Assembly (NCBI GenBank): GCA_001970955.1
Contig: MPUH01000251.1
Location: 1 to 64,000, forward strand
Source of the DNA: Stentor coeruleus
Lineage: Eukaryota; Ciliophora; Heterotrichea; Heterotrichida; Stentoridae
Direction of reading: 5' to 3'
Length of the DNA stretch: 64,000 nucleotides
The notes below the pieces were generated by a model. The model was not told where the DNA came from and searched no databases. It saw nothing but the letters and a program-made list of their open reading frames with translations. Below, piece after piece: positions 8,150 through 20,152 of the stretch. A program made the translations under genes and the position numbers. How positions within the stretch are numbered: the first letter of the stretch is position 1; every line of letters begins with the position of its first letter.

Positions 8150-10102
8150 ATGAGTAGTTTATGGAACTCAATAAACTCTTCAAAAAAAACTCCAGATTCT
8201 ATCTCCAAATGCCAAAGAAGAACTTCAAAACCCAAGTTCCCAATCCCAGCAACCTCACCTAAATCATTATCTAATACAAAAACAGCCCCAAGCTACTTGA
8301 TAAGTACGTCTATATTATCATCAATGAGTTCTCTACACCGAGGACCATTAGAGAAGAATTATCTTAACATGAGCACTTCTAAAGGACCAATAAAGCTCCC
8401 GAGTTACCCAAGTATCACTGCGAAATGCTCTTATAAAATTGACGCAGCTAATCTTCTTGCGATCTGTATACGAAAATTCATATACAAACACTTTTCTATA
8501 TGGAGACTTGGGGTTTTTAGGTCAAGGGCTGTAGAGAAAAGATGTCATGGGAATAAAAGCTTGGTAATTCAAGTAACAGTTTCTAGGCAATCGCGAGAAA
8601 AAATCAGGTTTCAGTCGATTAGTATTAATCGTAAAGGACTGGAGGAAAAAAGCTCTGAATATGAAGTGAAAAGGCCTGATAGGCACTCGATGGATAGCCC
8701 TGGGCCTATGAAGATTACTGATTTAGACCAGACAATTGAGACCAGTGATAAAAATTTTCTCAGTTACGGCTCTAGAGGGTATAGTCCTTTAAGAAACAGT
8801 TCTGAGCTTCGTTGCCTGAGCTCACAGAGCATAAAAAGAAGCGAAAGCTACGGGTTAAACTCAATAAACTCCTACAAAAAGTCTCCAGTCAACGACAAAA
8901 ACAGCCTATGGAGCTTCAAACTTGCCTGCTGCAAAGACTTAGACAAAATCCTAAAACTGCTAATTATAAAAACTCAAAAATCCGCTTTCCGTACCCTCCT
9001 CAACACCTTTAACACCTACAAAAAAGCTACAAAACTTTACAAAACCCTCATCCTCCTAGCCAAAAACAAAAAAAAGCCTGCTCTTATCTCCTTATCCAAA
9101 TTCTCCAAAGCTAAAATCTTCCTAGAATCCCTCCAACAAAAACTCGTCAAAATTTTCCGATCTCAAAAACTCATAGGTTTTTTATCATTAAAATCAATAC
9201 AAAAATCCAAAATTTCCAAATCAAAAGAAGTGTCTTTTGAAGAGTCTTTTAAAAGTTTAAAAAACACCCTGGCAGAAATTTCGAATTCAAAAAAACGTGT
9301 TGAAAAATTCCATCGTAACCTAACTAAATATCAGAATAAAGCTGTTGAAATGGAGAAAATACTTGAAAAAATTATTTGGAGGAAAACTTGCAGATGGGGG
9401 AATTTGATTTTGGTTCAAATATTTGAGAATCCAGACCCAAAGTTTATAAAAAATGCTGTTTTTAGTATATCTGAAGCATTATGCAGATTGGTTTATAGAA
9501 CTTTTTGGGTTAAAGTTGTTGGTTATGCTAGGGTTAGGGTTAGGATAAGGAAAACATTGGGGTATATGTTGAAAATTATAAGCAAAGATGTGGAATTTAG
9601 GGTAAATAAAAGCTTTTGTGTTTGGAAAGAATGTTATAGATTCAGTCATGCTGATAGTTTTGAGGATTTGAAAGTAGCTACGATAGTTCATGTGTTAGGG
9701 AATTTGTTTTTTATTGTAAAATGCAGGGTTTTTAAGATCCTGAAGTTGTGTTCTCAGTTAAAAAATAGGGATCCCATTAGGAAAAAGCCTGTTAATATGA
9801 AAAAATCACTGTTGCAGTTGTTAAAAAGATCAAACAAACACTTAGTTTTTGTTAAGTCCCGAGCTTTTCATATGATGAAATACACAAATACAGTGATTCT
9901 ACCTCGCAGCGAACCTAGACAAAAAGTTATTTCTCAAGTGGTTCGAGTACTTTCAAGAAAAATTTCTAATGTTTTCAGGTACTTTCATTACCGTGTTGAT
10001 TATACTTATGAGCTTAAACATAGAGTTGTTATAAAACTCTGCAAAAATACTCAAAGAAATCTTAAATTCTGTCTTTATCTTTGGAAATCAAGTTTAGACT
10101 AA
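8150..10102 (+). CDS. Unrecognised basic helical protein
   Basis: The 650-residue protein is not recognised. The first 250 residues are Ser/Lys/Arg/Pro-rich and probably disordered, apart from a helix around 105-125. From about 255 the protein is a series of Lys/Arg-rich amphipathic helices with recurrent Phe/Trp pairs (SAFRTLLNTF, RTFWVKVVGYARVRV, SFCVWKECYRF, KFCLYLWKSSLD). Spaced Trp/Phe in basic helices is seen in centrin- or calmodulin-binding repeat proteins such as Sfi1 types, but the match is only by look. Base use switches near 9230 from A/C-rich to G/T-rich sense sequence while the frame stays open. Two GGGTTA-like units at 9529-9550 are coding and not a telomere. Confidence 0.75.
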   Translation: MSSLWNSINSSKKTPDSISKCQRRTSKPKFPIPATSPKSLSNTKTAPSYLISTSILSSMSSLHRGPLEKNYLNMSTSKGPIKLPSYPSITAKCSYKIDAANLLAICIRKFIYKHFSIWRLGVFRSRAVEKRCHGNKSLVIQVTVSRQSREKIRFQSISINRKGLEEKSSEYEVKRPDRHSMDSPGPMKITDLDQTIETSDKNFLSYGSRGYSPLRNSSELRCLSSQSIKRSESYGLNSINSYKKSPVNDKNSLWSFKLACCKDLDKILKLLIIKTQKSAFRTLLNTFNTYKKATKLYKTLILLAKNKKKPALISLSKFSKAKIFLESLQQKLVKIFRSQKLIGFLSLKSIQKSKISKSKEVSFEESFKSLKNTLAEISNSKKRVEKFHRNLTKYQNKAVEMEKILEKIIWRKTCRWGNLILVQIFENPDPKFIKNAVFSISEALCRLVYRTFWVKVVGYARVRVRIRKTLGYMLKIISKDVEFRVNKSFCVWKECYRFSHADSFEDLKVATIVHVLGNLFFIVKCRVFKILKLCSQLKNRDPIRKKPVNMKKSLLQLLKRSNKHLVFVKSRAFHMMKYTNTVILPRSEPRQKVISQVVRVLSRKISNVFRYFHYRVDYTYELKHRVVIKLCKNTQRNLKFCLYLWKSSLD

Positions 10103-10374
10103 TAACTTAAAGAAACCTTTAAAAATTTAATTTAAAAGATAGAGATTTTAGTTTAAATAAGAGGATTTTATAAGATGTGATGAGGAGAAAATTTTTTTTA
10201 TATGGGATTTTTTTACTTCTCAATCTTTATATTTCCATCATATCTTATAACAAAATCCAACTCCATATAAAAACTGTTTCAACCCATAGAAATCCTCTTA
10301 ACACCCTACTTAATTTCCACAAAAATCATCTCCAAACTTAAATCAAAACCTTTTTAAACTAAAGACTACTCAAA

Positions 10375-13300
10375 TTATTTTTTTTTTAAAGATCTAAATA
10401 ATGGTGCGAACAAAATCTGCTTCTTTTCAAGTGTCATATTATTCCAATATTTAGGTGTCAATGGGAAAATATTATACCTAAGCAAAGCCTGTAGTTGCGC
10501 CTTAATCAAATGATGAATAACATCAATACCAGTTTCATCACCTTTTTCATTATAAAAACTATCAGCCTCAGAAAACAAAAGGAACCCAATTTTCGTTGTC
10601 CCAAACATCATATCAATTCTCCAACCAGTTTTATCATCAACAAAATTTTCTGTATAACTAATGCCAAAAACTCTAAATCCTATAGTTTCATTAAGGAAAT
10701 CTATTATTCCCTGTTTTAAATTCTTTATACTCAAATCCTTATCCCTTTGTTTATGCCACATTTTTACCGCTAAATTGCAATCATCACTTGCTGGAATACC
10801 ATATTTGTTATGAATAGCTTTTATTTTTAAATATCTCATAAGTTCAGAAGTTGGGAGTTCAGGAATTGAATTAACCTCAGGAGATTCTTCACGTAATTTC
10901 AGATTATTTGACACAGCAAGTCTTGGTTCAAATTCTGTTGTATATTTAAAACTTTTATAGTATTTAAAAGAGTTTTTTAGACTGACAATTTTTTGTTCTG
11001 CTGGGTCAGCTTGAAAAAGCTCGGCTTTAAATTTGTCTTCAAGGCCATAAGGTAGTCCTATTATAGAACCAGTTCCATGATATATGAAAAAAAAATTGAT
11101 TAAGTCGTCTAAAGATAAAGAAGCCCAAATTTTGTATTTTTCGATATTGTAATAAACTTCATCAAATAAACCTTTTTGGTTTCCTGAGAAGGATAAGATT
11201 TTTAGTATATGGGAGATAAGATTTACTAAATCCTGCTCTTTTCTTATTGACCCAATTAAATGAAGGTATTTGCTTATAGCTTGGTGTAAAAACAGTTTGT
11301 GCTTGGAAAGTGCCTCGAGGAAGTTTAGATTATTAACTGTATAGTCGATTTTTGATTGCATTTCAGCGATTTTTTTACGAGATTCGGCATTTGTGTTCAT
11401 TATGAGTATTTCGTTTATGCTTATATCCATAGCTTTATCTATTTTGTTTTGAAGAGCTGGGTTGACTTGCTCCCAGTTGTTTTTGAGAAAGGCAAAAATC
11501 TTGACGATTTCATGGTTAGTTGTTCTAATTTCTTTATTTTGTTCGATAAAAGCATCAAAATTCTCCAGGATAAACGATGAAAATGCATAATAATTTATAT
11601 CCTGTACAGAATCAATAACTATTTTTACAAAATATTTAGCTAATTCTTTGCTGATTTTTGGTTGCGAGCGAGGATTGAAGTTTAAATTAGCACTAGCTTT
11701 AAGTATAATATTTTTATCTTGACTTTTATCAATAATCATTATCATAGTTTTTATTAACGGCTCACCAAAAAGCGACATGATTTCAAGGTTTGAAAGAGCA
11801 TCATCAATATTTTCTGGAGTCCAGTTTAAAGTATAACAAATAGCAAAATAATAATTACTGATTTTAACATCTTCTTTTTTAAGATTTTCTGGGATTTTAT
11901 TTACAGATGAAACTAAGTAATACAAAGCTTCCATGTTTTCTGGGTTTAATTTTCTTAAAGCTTCAATCCCTTTGTTTACTATTGAAAGTACCTCATCAGA
12001 ATTTAAATACCCACGATTTTTCCATAAACACATTGTATATGGCAATAAATTCTCAGAAGTAATTTCAGTTGAGAAAAGGGATATTTTTACAGATTCAGGC
12101 GTTTGGAGATTTTTAACTTTAGTTTGAGAATGAAGTAAAGAATTGTAAAAGTTAAACACCATTGGACTAGAAGGTGTGTGGAATTTAAGTATTTGATGTA
12201 TTTTATTAATAAGATAATCCTTTTCCTTAAACCCTAACACCCTAAAACTATGAAATTGGTAATTATATATTGGTAATTCCTCAGACATCGATAATAGATT
12301 TTTCTGTATTTCTTCAAGTAAATCAATTTTAGGGATAAAAATTTTATCATCATTTTCATAAGCAGACAATTCTATAAGCAACTTAGAAAAAAGCTCTTCA
12401 TTTATCATATGTGGCAAGTATATAACACAAAGTCTCAAAAGTGAGTCTAAATCCAAATTATTGTCATGAATCAAGCATTTCGACAATAAATTTATCCTGT
12501 TTATAACTTGTGAAAATGAGTTGTTTATATGTAAAGTGTACAAAGTATTCACATAAAGAGCTAAACCACCAGAATCAAGTAAATTATGTGCAGCAAGCCT
12601 AAATATTTTTTACACTTCAATAATATTCTTCCCCATATCCTCAGAAAGGACCATTTTTTCAGATAAAATCTTAGCCAAATGGGTTAAAGTTACAGATGAA
12701 AGTTTCTTCAAAAAGTCTTTAGGCATTAAATCCACATAATATATTATATTAAATGGAATTTCAGCACCTGAATTATATAATCCAAACAATAAACCTAATA
12801 ATTTTTCTGAAGATATCTTTGGTATAATATCATAAACTCTTTCTAAAGTATTTTTTATTAACTGTTCATGTGTATTATAGCATCCAGCAGGAAGGTTTTC
12901 TAAAAAGTAAAGCAAATCTAATGGGCTGACATCTTCAAGATTCCCTGCCCGATCAAGCATTTCATGTTTCAAAGCTAAAGTTGTAGATGTAGGTTCTTTA
13001 AGTAAACTGTTTGATATGTTTAAAAGTTTAGCGATTTCTAAAGAACTAGCTTCAATAGAAATTTTACGAGCTCGTACGAGGATTTTTTCGATGTTTTCTG
13101 ATGAGAATTTTTCCCCTTCAGCGTTGATGCGTTTTTTGAAAAACTCTTGAAGGACACTAATGGAACTGATATAAGAAATCAATTGAGGGAATGATGCTAA
13201 TTCGATACGATCAAGAATATAATTCCATACTGGAGCCATACATGTTGGTTCTGTGTTTAGAAATATGCTGATGTCTAATTGGGATATCTGATATGGATCT

Positions 13301-13725
13301 TTATGATCATTAAGAACTTGGAATATATCAGGTAAAGAGATTTCATCAAGGCCTGAAGTGCTTTTGAGCATGAGATACCGAAGATCTATTGTTCCCTGGC
13401 CACGTTCGTCTATTAATAATGAGGATAAAGACTCTAATAGTTGTTTTTTCGTGTATTTAGATGGCATTAAAAGATCTGGACGACGCTTCATGATTTCTTT
13501 TAAAAGGAAAGGCTTGGATAAGTTGCTAAATGAAGATTTGTCTAAATCGTCGTCAACTTCTTTTTTCATACTTGATAATTTATCTGTGTCCTCATTGTCG
13601 ACTAGACGCTTTATAAGATCTTCTCTTGTCCCTGTTCTTTTTAAACCTCTTCGGGCTAGTTCTTCTTTTAGTTTTAGTAAGGAAAGCTTGTTCCAGTTAT
13701 CAGCTGTACATAGTTTCCTTAACAT
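10375..13725 (-). CDS. SAP and RAP-like domain protein with helical repeats, one 15-nt intron
   Basis: Two frames in the same register join into one 1111-residue protein when the 15-nt intron at 12613-12599 is removed (exons 13725-12614 and 12598-10375). The N-terminus (MLRKLCTADNW) could be a mitochondrial presequence. A SAP motif follows at about 14-42 (LKLKEELARRGLKRTGTREDL). The centre is a long array of helices of FASTK, OPR or PPR character. The last 110 residues look like a RAP domain (TGWRIDMMFGTTKIGFLL, then HHLIKAQLQALL and a terminal YWNNM). RAP proteins with helical repeats usually act in organelle RNA processing or translation, so a mitochondrial RNA role is inferred. The RAP call is moderately sure; the splice join is strong. 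Confidence 0.8.
12599..12613 (-). other. 15-nt intron in the SAP/RAP-like gene
   Basis: On the minus strand the sequence is GTAAAAAATATTTAG. It has GT-AG ends, A at position 10 and an in-frame TAA. Removal joins ...NIIEV directly to LAAHNLLD with the frame kept. Confidence 0.9.
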
Positions 13726-14400
13726 TTAAACTACTTATAATACATTTTTGGTCAGAGATTTTAGTAATAAAATCCATGTGTTTTTTTTGGGAAAATTATA
13801 TTTTTGGAAATTGTGTTTTGGAAGGTTTTTATAATGAATTTATGTTTGAAAAAGTAAATGTGAAAATTATTAGGTAGATTTTGTGGTTTAGATGATGGAG
13901 GAAAAGGTTAGAATTGTGCAATGGGTTATTTTAATAAAGGGTTTATGTGTTATATTGAAAGATAGATAAAATTTTATATGATATAATTGGTTTAAGTATA
14001 TATAAACACTTATAGTTATTTTGTATATTTTCCTTATAATTATAATCTAATATATGATAAATAATTACTTAGCCTAAAATTATTTCTAATAAGATTATAA
14101 AAGAATTTGCAAATATCAAAGGGACTAATTATGAATTACTTCACCCATATGTACGTGCAGCGTATAACAAAAATGCAAGTTGCTTTTTCATAGGATTGCT
14201 ATAACCATCTATGCTTTCTAATGAGTCTAATTTGTCTGTTTAAAAACTGTATTTTTTGAGGAAGTATCTCGGATTTAAAATAGCTAAAGTATTGAATAAA
14301 AGAATGCATGCTTTAAAAAGACAAAACAAACTGAAAGCCATGCTAATTTGATTATAATAAAATAATCTAATCATTTTCTTATATAAAAAATTAATCCTAT
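13726..14400. other. Intergenic region with a possible coding relic
   Basis: The part beside the SAP/RAP gene (13726-13960) is G/T-rich on the + strand, as expected for a minus-strand 5' flank. At about 14068-14214 a + strand frame without an ATG reads as ordinary protein. The rest is plain AT-rich DNA. A 66-codon minus frame at 14240-14440 overlaps the next gene and looks spurious. Confidence 0.5.
14068..14214 (+). pseudogene. Short coding-like fragment without a start codon
   Basis: A + strand frame bounded by stops includes KEFANIKGTNYELLHPYV followed by RAAYNKNASCFFIGLL. Its balanced residue use stands out from the Lys/Ile/Phe/Leu-rich translations of intergenic AT-rich DNA nearby. There is no ATG in frame. 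It may be a gene relic or a small exon whose neighbours I cannot see. The family is not recognised. Confidence 0.25.
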
Positions 14401-16756
14401 CTAAAAAAAACCAAGGCAAAACTTTATAGCAGGTGAGCATTTTAATGGGGAAAACGTCTCAGAATTTCTATTTTCTAATACCCTCCCATTAGGTAAACGG
14501 AAACATAATATTTTCGCATTAGCAATATAAGCAAGTATTTGTCCTTCAGTAAAGATCATATCGATAACTTCAATAATTTCAGTACTTTCTTCTAATATCT
14601 TCCCAGTTAAATCAAATAATTTTATATTTTTATTAGTCCCAGCAGCAATCATATTGTCTTTAATTGCTAAAGTTTTTATTGCATGACTTAAAACTGCAAA
14701 TTCTCTTATAATATTCCTACTTTCAAGATCCCAAATAAGTAATAATTTATCATATCCTGCTGTTATAACTTGGTTGTTGTAAATTTTTACTTTTTGTATA
14801 TGACCTTTATGTCCACTATTACATGAAATTAAACTATAATTTTTAGCATCCCAGAAGTAAGTATTGCAATCAGAAGACCCTGAAACTATATATTTATTGT
14901 TATAGTCAAAATCTTTAACATATTGAGAATGCTCAAGATGTATAGGGTTATCCATCCATACCTTAATTATTCCTTCATACGACCCTGAAATAATTGTATT
15001 ATCTTCCATAACTTTAATACAAGATAAAATTGACCCTTCTGTTAAATATCCTATTTTTTCTTCAAGTGTTTCTATAAATCTTACCTTTATTTCTCCTTGT
15101 TTAGTATAAGATACTAATACTTGATTATTACAAGTTATAAATTCTACACGATTTGTATGGGCTTGTATAAGTTTTATAAAATTATAGTCTTCGATACTAT
15201 AAAATTTTATCATCCCATTTGTACATCCTACAGCTATAGATTTTATAATTGGAATGTATGTTAAACATATTATTTCACTTATAGGAGACTCATCAATGTA
15301 TATATTTTCTGATGCGAGATAATTGATAATTTTACTTTTTATGAGATTTGTTGATCTTATAACTTTTTTAAAGGATTTTATTTCTTGATAAAAATTGTTG
15401 TTGCTGGTTTCAGAAGGATCTTCAGAGAAACTTTGACAGCATGTTTGTATGTAAAAGTTGTAAAGGTGGTTTTTTGTAAGTCTTTGTTGATTTCCTTGGG
15501 TGATTAAATTGAAAATTGGGTTTTTTTCAGTTGTTTCTTGATTAAATGATTTTGAAAGCATTTGCCAGGAATATGTTCTTGTCCTAGTTTCTGTTTCTTT
15601 TACAACATAGTAGTAAGCTTTGAGAAGCTCTTTACAAAAAAGGCTATGTAAAGCATAAGTTATTATGTTTTCACTAAGGCTTTTAGTTGCATCTAAAACA
15701 ACTTCTTTATACTCTTTCTTAGCCCATTTTTTTATATATATCCCATTAAGCATCTGAAAATTTTTCATAGCTAAGCAAACACCCAACAATTCCAGTGCCC
15801 ACATCTCCGCCAAACTCCAATCAGCACCTTCAGCCCAAATCCATAATTTTTCAAGTAATGGTTTGCCTTTAACATAATTGCAAAAATCATGTAAGCATTT
15901 CATATTATTTCCCTTAATCTCAACTGTTATATATATTTCTGTAATCATTTGATTAGTTTCTTTTTTCACCCATTCAGCAATTTCATCATTTGGAAGTTTA
16001 TTCAGTTTTAAAACACTTAAATTTTCAAGTCCATTAATTTTATTATACAACTCTTGAAATCTTATAAGGTTATCTTTTGTGCTTATTTCAAGTAATCTTG
16101 TATCTTTTGGAATAGTTGTATTATAGGAAGTTTTGGTTAATTTAAATGAATTAGTTAATCCGAGAAATGGTAATTGAAGTTGAGGATTATTTTCTAGTTC
16201 ATTGATTATGATTTTTACATTAAATGAAGATTCATTATAGCCTGATGCTCTGTCTGATTCTCTTATCAAACCGATAAGAACACATCTTCTTTTTATTTCG
16301 TCTGTTGCTAGAGAAGGAAGATAGGTTAATCTTTTTAATATGCCTTCCCCTGAAAGGATAATTTTTTCTAATCTTGCTAAGAGGTGGATATTTATTGTAT
16401 GTCTTAAAGGGAATTTCAATTTGCAGGATTGTGGTAAGATAAGCTCAAGGGATTTAAGGTTGGGAAAATCGTTTATAAATGGGATAAGGCCTTGAATTTC
16501 CTCGATTTTGTGGAAGCTTAGTGCTAGTTCTTCGATAAATGGACACAAGGATAAAGCTTTATCAAGGGAATTGTAATTGATTCTTATGCCTTTTAGGCTT
16601 CTGTAAAAATGCTTGACAGCTTTAGTAATTTTTGCAAACCAAACACACACGTTCAGTAACTTCCCAAAGCTCTAGATAAGGGAAGATGATTGAAAGGGTA
16701 TTTATGGATAGCATATGATAAGGGAAGATGATTGAAAGGGTATTTATGGATAGCAT
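14401..16756 (-). CDS. F-box / WD40 protein with an apparent frame break near the N-terminus
   Basis: The main frame (16650-14401) encodes about 750 residues with no ATG at its upstream end. A helical, LRR-like part (LSLCPFIEELALSF, NLKSLELILP) occupies roughly 30-350. WD40 repeats fill about 470-740 (IKVWMDNPI, TYFWDAKNY, LLIWDLESR). Just upstream, in another frame from the ATG at 16714 (or 16756), lies LSIIFPYLELWEVTERVCLV followed by CK, a good F-box. Reading one fewer A in the AAAAA run near 16639 would join the two frames. F-box/WD40 proteins select substrates for SCF ubiquitin ligases. The cause may be a base-call error, an allele or an inactivating change. No 16-nt intron fits. Confidence 0.7.
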
Positions 16757-16758
16757 AT
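16675..16758 (-). repeat. 42-bp in-frame tandem duplication at the F-box gene start
   Basis: Two copies of a segment containing GGGAAGATGATTGAAAGGGT start at 16680 and 16722. The 42-bp period equals 14 codons. On the minus strand each copy supplies an ATG followed by LSINTLSIIFPY, so the gene has two possible in-frame starts (16756 and 16714). Confidence 0.9.
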
Positions 16759-18148
16759 TATATAGGATACTTTTTTAGATAAGAATGCAGGTTTATTTTT
16801 ATGTTCATAAATATGTATGAAAATATAAGAAATTATATACAATTATTTATCAGCACTATCTCCCTAAAAAGTATTTTTAAATATTATTTTGTGTTAAAAA
16901 TAATAAAAAACACTTCCAGTTATCTAATCATTATATATCTAGTATTACTCAACATATTTTTGATAAAAGTTGCTTATTTAACTTAATAATTAGCTTTTAA
17001 ACTTTATATAAATCAAATACTTTTATTAGCTTACATCCTGTCAATATAAAAATAAAATACGCTCTAAAGTATCTTCAGTTGAATAAATTTATCCAAACCT
17101 CAAGAATTCTACTTATATAATATCTTAACTTATTAGAAACTTTATATCTGGAAAACTCATTAATCTAAAAAGGTTTTTATTATCTTTTTATAATCAGCTT
17201 CTTTTCACTTCGTTATAAGATTTTTCCCATGAAATGAGTATATTATAATATCTTAGTGCTCAAATATATAATTTTTCATTATGATTCTCTTTGAAAATAT
17301 TAGTGGAAATATAACATAAGGTCCTATAGTGTTATTTTGTTTATCATTTTACTTGATTCTGATTTACTTATGAAACATAATATTTTTATTGTAGAAAATA
17401 GTAAAATCTGTATTAGTTTATGCTTATGTTTATATAGTCAATAGTTTAGTTATATATATGCTAAAAATTACTTATTTAGTTAAGTCTTCAGAAGATTTTC
17501 TATAATTTCTTAGACAACTATATAAATTATCGCTTTTAAAAATTTCAGTAACGATATAAAATCTATAGTATCATTAGAAATCACTTGCAAACACATAGAA
17601 ATTTATGGTTTGACTTTTCAGTAATAAATTCCTCCAAAGAATTTGATAATAGTGTGATATAATCTATAAATTTAAATAATAATATTATTTAATACCTTAG
17701 ATTTAGGATGGTATACTTATCCAGAGAGAGTAAATAGATTTTCGTAAATATGAGTATAATTTTATAAACAACAAATATATTATTAATAAAATAATCATAA
17801 AAATTTAGAGATGTAAGGATTTTTCTACTAATATTATAATCATCTTTTATTATATTATACTCTTATTGGGAAATCTTTTTAATTAAGGTGAGTCATATAT
17901 AAATAGTGACTCTTTTCAAATATTTATCATCAACAGTTTATATATACTATCAAAGGTTACTTATCAAAAATTTTATCTTTCAAAAAAACATAATTTCAAA
18001 TCATAGAAAAAAATTAACAAGTTAAAAGCATCTTCCCTATAATCATCTTAGTCTTATACCAAAATCATCGCCATAGCCAATCCTGTAATTTAATTTCAAA
18101 AAAACTTATAATTATTAATTTTAAGCATCTTAATATATTTACACTCCC
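16759..18148. other. Long AT-rich intergenic region
   Basis: About 1.4 kb between the F-box gene start and the 3' end of the next minus-strand kinase. A 61-codon + frame at 16801-16986 is Ile/Tyr/Phe-rich and looks like chance. The last 150 bp are A/C-rich, as for other 3' flanks of minus-strand genes. No RNA gene was recognised. Confidence 0.5.
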
Positions 18149-19054
18149 TCAACCTTTAAACCATAAATGATTTAAAGCTTCTTCAGCACTAATCCTTTTA
18201 TCAGGGTTAATCTCAAGCATTTTTCTTAGCAGATCTTTCAAATTTTTTGAAATCTCCAATCTGCAAAGTTCGTCAATTTGAAAAGGATTTTCACTTATTC
18301 TTTTATAAATTACTTCTTTTTCAACTTCATTATATGGATTTTTACCTGTAATTAGTATATATAATGATATCCCAGCACTCCATATATCTACTTTTTCATT
18401 GTATTCTCCCTTAAGTATCTCAGGTGCTAAATAAATTGAAGTTCCGTAACACCCTTTTAATTTTTTATTAATGTTTAATTCTGATGCACTTCCGAAATCA
18501 GCGATTTTTATTGTGTTTTCTGAAGGAGATACTAATAAAATATTTTCTGGTTTTATATCTCTATGGACTATATTTTGACTGTGTATATATGATAAACCTT
18601 GAAAGACTTGTTTATATATATCTTGTAGTGTAGTTTCGGAAAAATTTCCTTGTTTTCTAAGGCGACTATAAAGACTGTTGCCTTTGCAAAGCTCAGTAAT
18701 GATGTAGATGTTGTCAGAATCTTCAAAATACTCGTGGATATGCAGTATTTTTGGGTGAGCTAAGCTTTGAAGTAAGGAGGCTTCTTTTGTGAAATTCGAT
18801 AAGGATTTGGCATGGCTTGATACCTTGGATTTAGGTATTAATTTCAAAGCTCGATAGGAATTAGTAGGTAAATGCTTACAAGCCATGACTTCTGAAAATC
18901 CCCCTGCACCTAAAAATGATAAAGTTGTATAGTCTGAAATATGCGAAACTGTAGTTTCTATGTATTTTTCTTGAAAAATTTTTAATCTCGATCCGTCACA
19001 TGCATTAAATGATGATGAAGTAAGAGGATGTCTCTTAAAATTACCGCAGCCCAT
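18149..19054 (-). CDS. CDPK/CAMK-like serine/threonine kinase, N-terminally acylated type, no EF-hands
   Basis: The protein has 301 residues and is a single kinase domain from about 41 to 299: glycine-rich loop LGAGGFSEV (48-56), Lys71, Glu91, HRD at 164-166, DFG at 186-188, GTSIYLAPEIL and a final motif like HPWF. The family look is CDPK/CAMK. The N-terminus MGCGN fits N-myristoylation at Gly2 and palmitoylation at Cys3, which would place it on membranes. It stops just after the kinase domain, so the autoinhibitory junction and EF-hand lobe of a full CDPK (usually about 450-550 residues) are absent. TGA ends the frame cleanly and I see no downstream exon. It may be a calcium-independent relative. 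Confidence 0.88.
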   Translation of the reverse strand: MGCGNFKRHPLTSSSFNACDGSRLKIFQEKYIETTVSHISDYTTLSFLGAGGFSEVMACKHLPTNSYRALKLIPKSKVSSHAKSLSNFTKEASLLQSLAHPKILHIHEYFEDSDNIYIITELCKGNSLYSRLRKQGNFSETTLQDIYKQVFQGLSYIHSQNIVHRDIKPENILLVSPSENTIKIADFGSASELNINKKLKGCYGTSIYLAPEILKGEYNEKVDIWSAGISLYILITGKNPYNEVEKEVIYKRISENPFQIDELCRLEISKNLKDLLRKMLEINPDKRISAEEALNHLWFKG

Positions 19055-20152
19055 AATTATTACTGATCCACTGAATTTAATCTGTTTGTGACTATGAAAA
19101 TGGGAGAATATTCTAATGTCTAATAGAAAGGAGGGTTCGATGAGCCTTCACAAAAAAATAAACAATAGATTTATAAACATAAATAGTATATTTATAAACA
19201 TAAACCTGTCTCCAAATTATATTTTTTGTTTTATGAACTTATAGTTTTGTAATTATTCAAATCAAAGGGTATGATTTTATTGGAAGTTTTATATGAATTA
19301 GAATTACTTATCACTTTGCCTTTAAAATGAGATGTCATGATCGTTTGTCTTTATGATAGGAAAAAATATTTATTCTTAATATTAAATCAACTCTTATATT
19401 TGTTTTATCATATAAGACAACTTTTTATTTAAAACTAAGGTTTTATTATACAAAAAATCATATTGTTAAAGCATTGATTAATTTGATGTGGGATGGGACT
19501 TGGTGCTAACTTTTTTGGTCATTATTTTTAGAAAATTGTATTTTTAAGATTAGCTGAATTTTCTTATGATTTTTTAAGGAAGGTTTTGTGGCTATTCACC
19601 TAAAAAATCGAGAACAGAAGAGTTTATTAGAAAGTTCTGTGGTAAATTAAGCTAATTCATTAGCCTTAGCCTAATAGCATCTAAAATATTCCATCTTATT
19701 AAGCCATTTAACATATATAATATAATTATTATTAAAATATATAATGTAGTAGTTCATAAAAAATGTCATTCATAATTACTGCACTCGCAATTCCTAAGTG
19801 ATTTTCCTAATAAAAAAAATACCCTCCCACATTCTTTAGAATCCTAAAACATTCCATTACCTCAAAGCGAAATCATAACATTTCATACCTTTTCTCACAT
19901 CATCCTATCAAAATCTCCTTATATTCCATCATCAAGTAACACACAAAAATACATACAAAAATTCCTATTTATCCTATCAGAAAATTATTTTCCTTTCACA
20001 CAAGATTTCATAAAAACTCATTCAGCCATTAAAAAATGCCAAATTTTCTCATAAAATCATCATATCTTCCTTACAAAAGTTTTATCCCCATATAAAAAAT
20101 GTATCCCATATCCATATCTAAACCTTAAATCATATAAATTTTTTATTATCTT
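19055..20152. other. Intergenic region between minus-strand genes
   Basis: About 1.1 kb. The first part (to about 19600) is G/T/A-rich on the + strand and the second (19760-20152) A/C-rich, as predicted for a minus-strand 5' flank followed by a minus-strand 3' flank. Short ATTTATAAACATAAA repeats lie near 19160-19210. No convincing gene was found. Confidence 0.5.

Noticed and set aside
9529-9550. Telomere-like GGGTTAGGGTTAGG inside a gene
   Set aside because: Only two units, fully inside an open coding frame encoding ARVRVR. Not a telomere.
14240-14440. 66-codon minus-strand frame
   Set aside because: Overlaps the end of the F-box/WD40 gene in another frame; Phe/Leu-rich chance translation.
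16600-16714. A 16-nt intron to join the F-box and main frame
   Set aside because: I tested every GT in the region and none has AG 16 nt along. A one-base difference in the A-run fits better.
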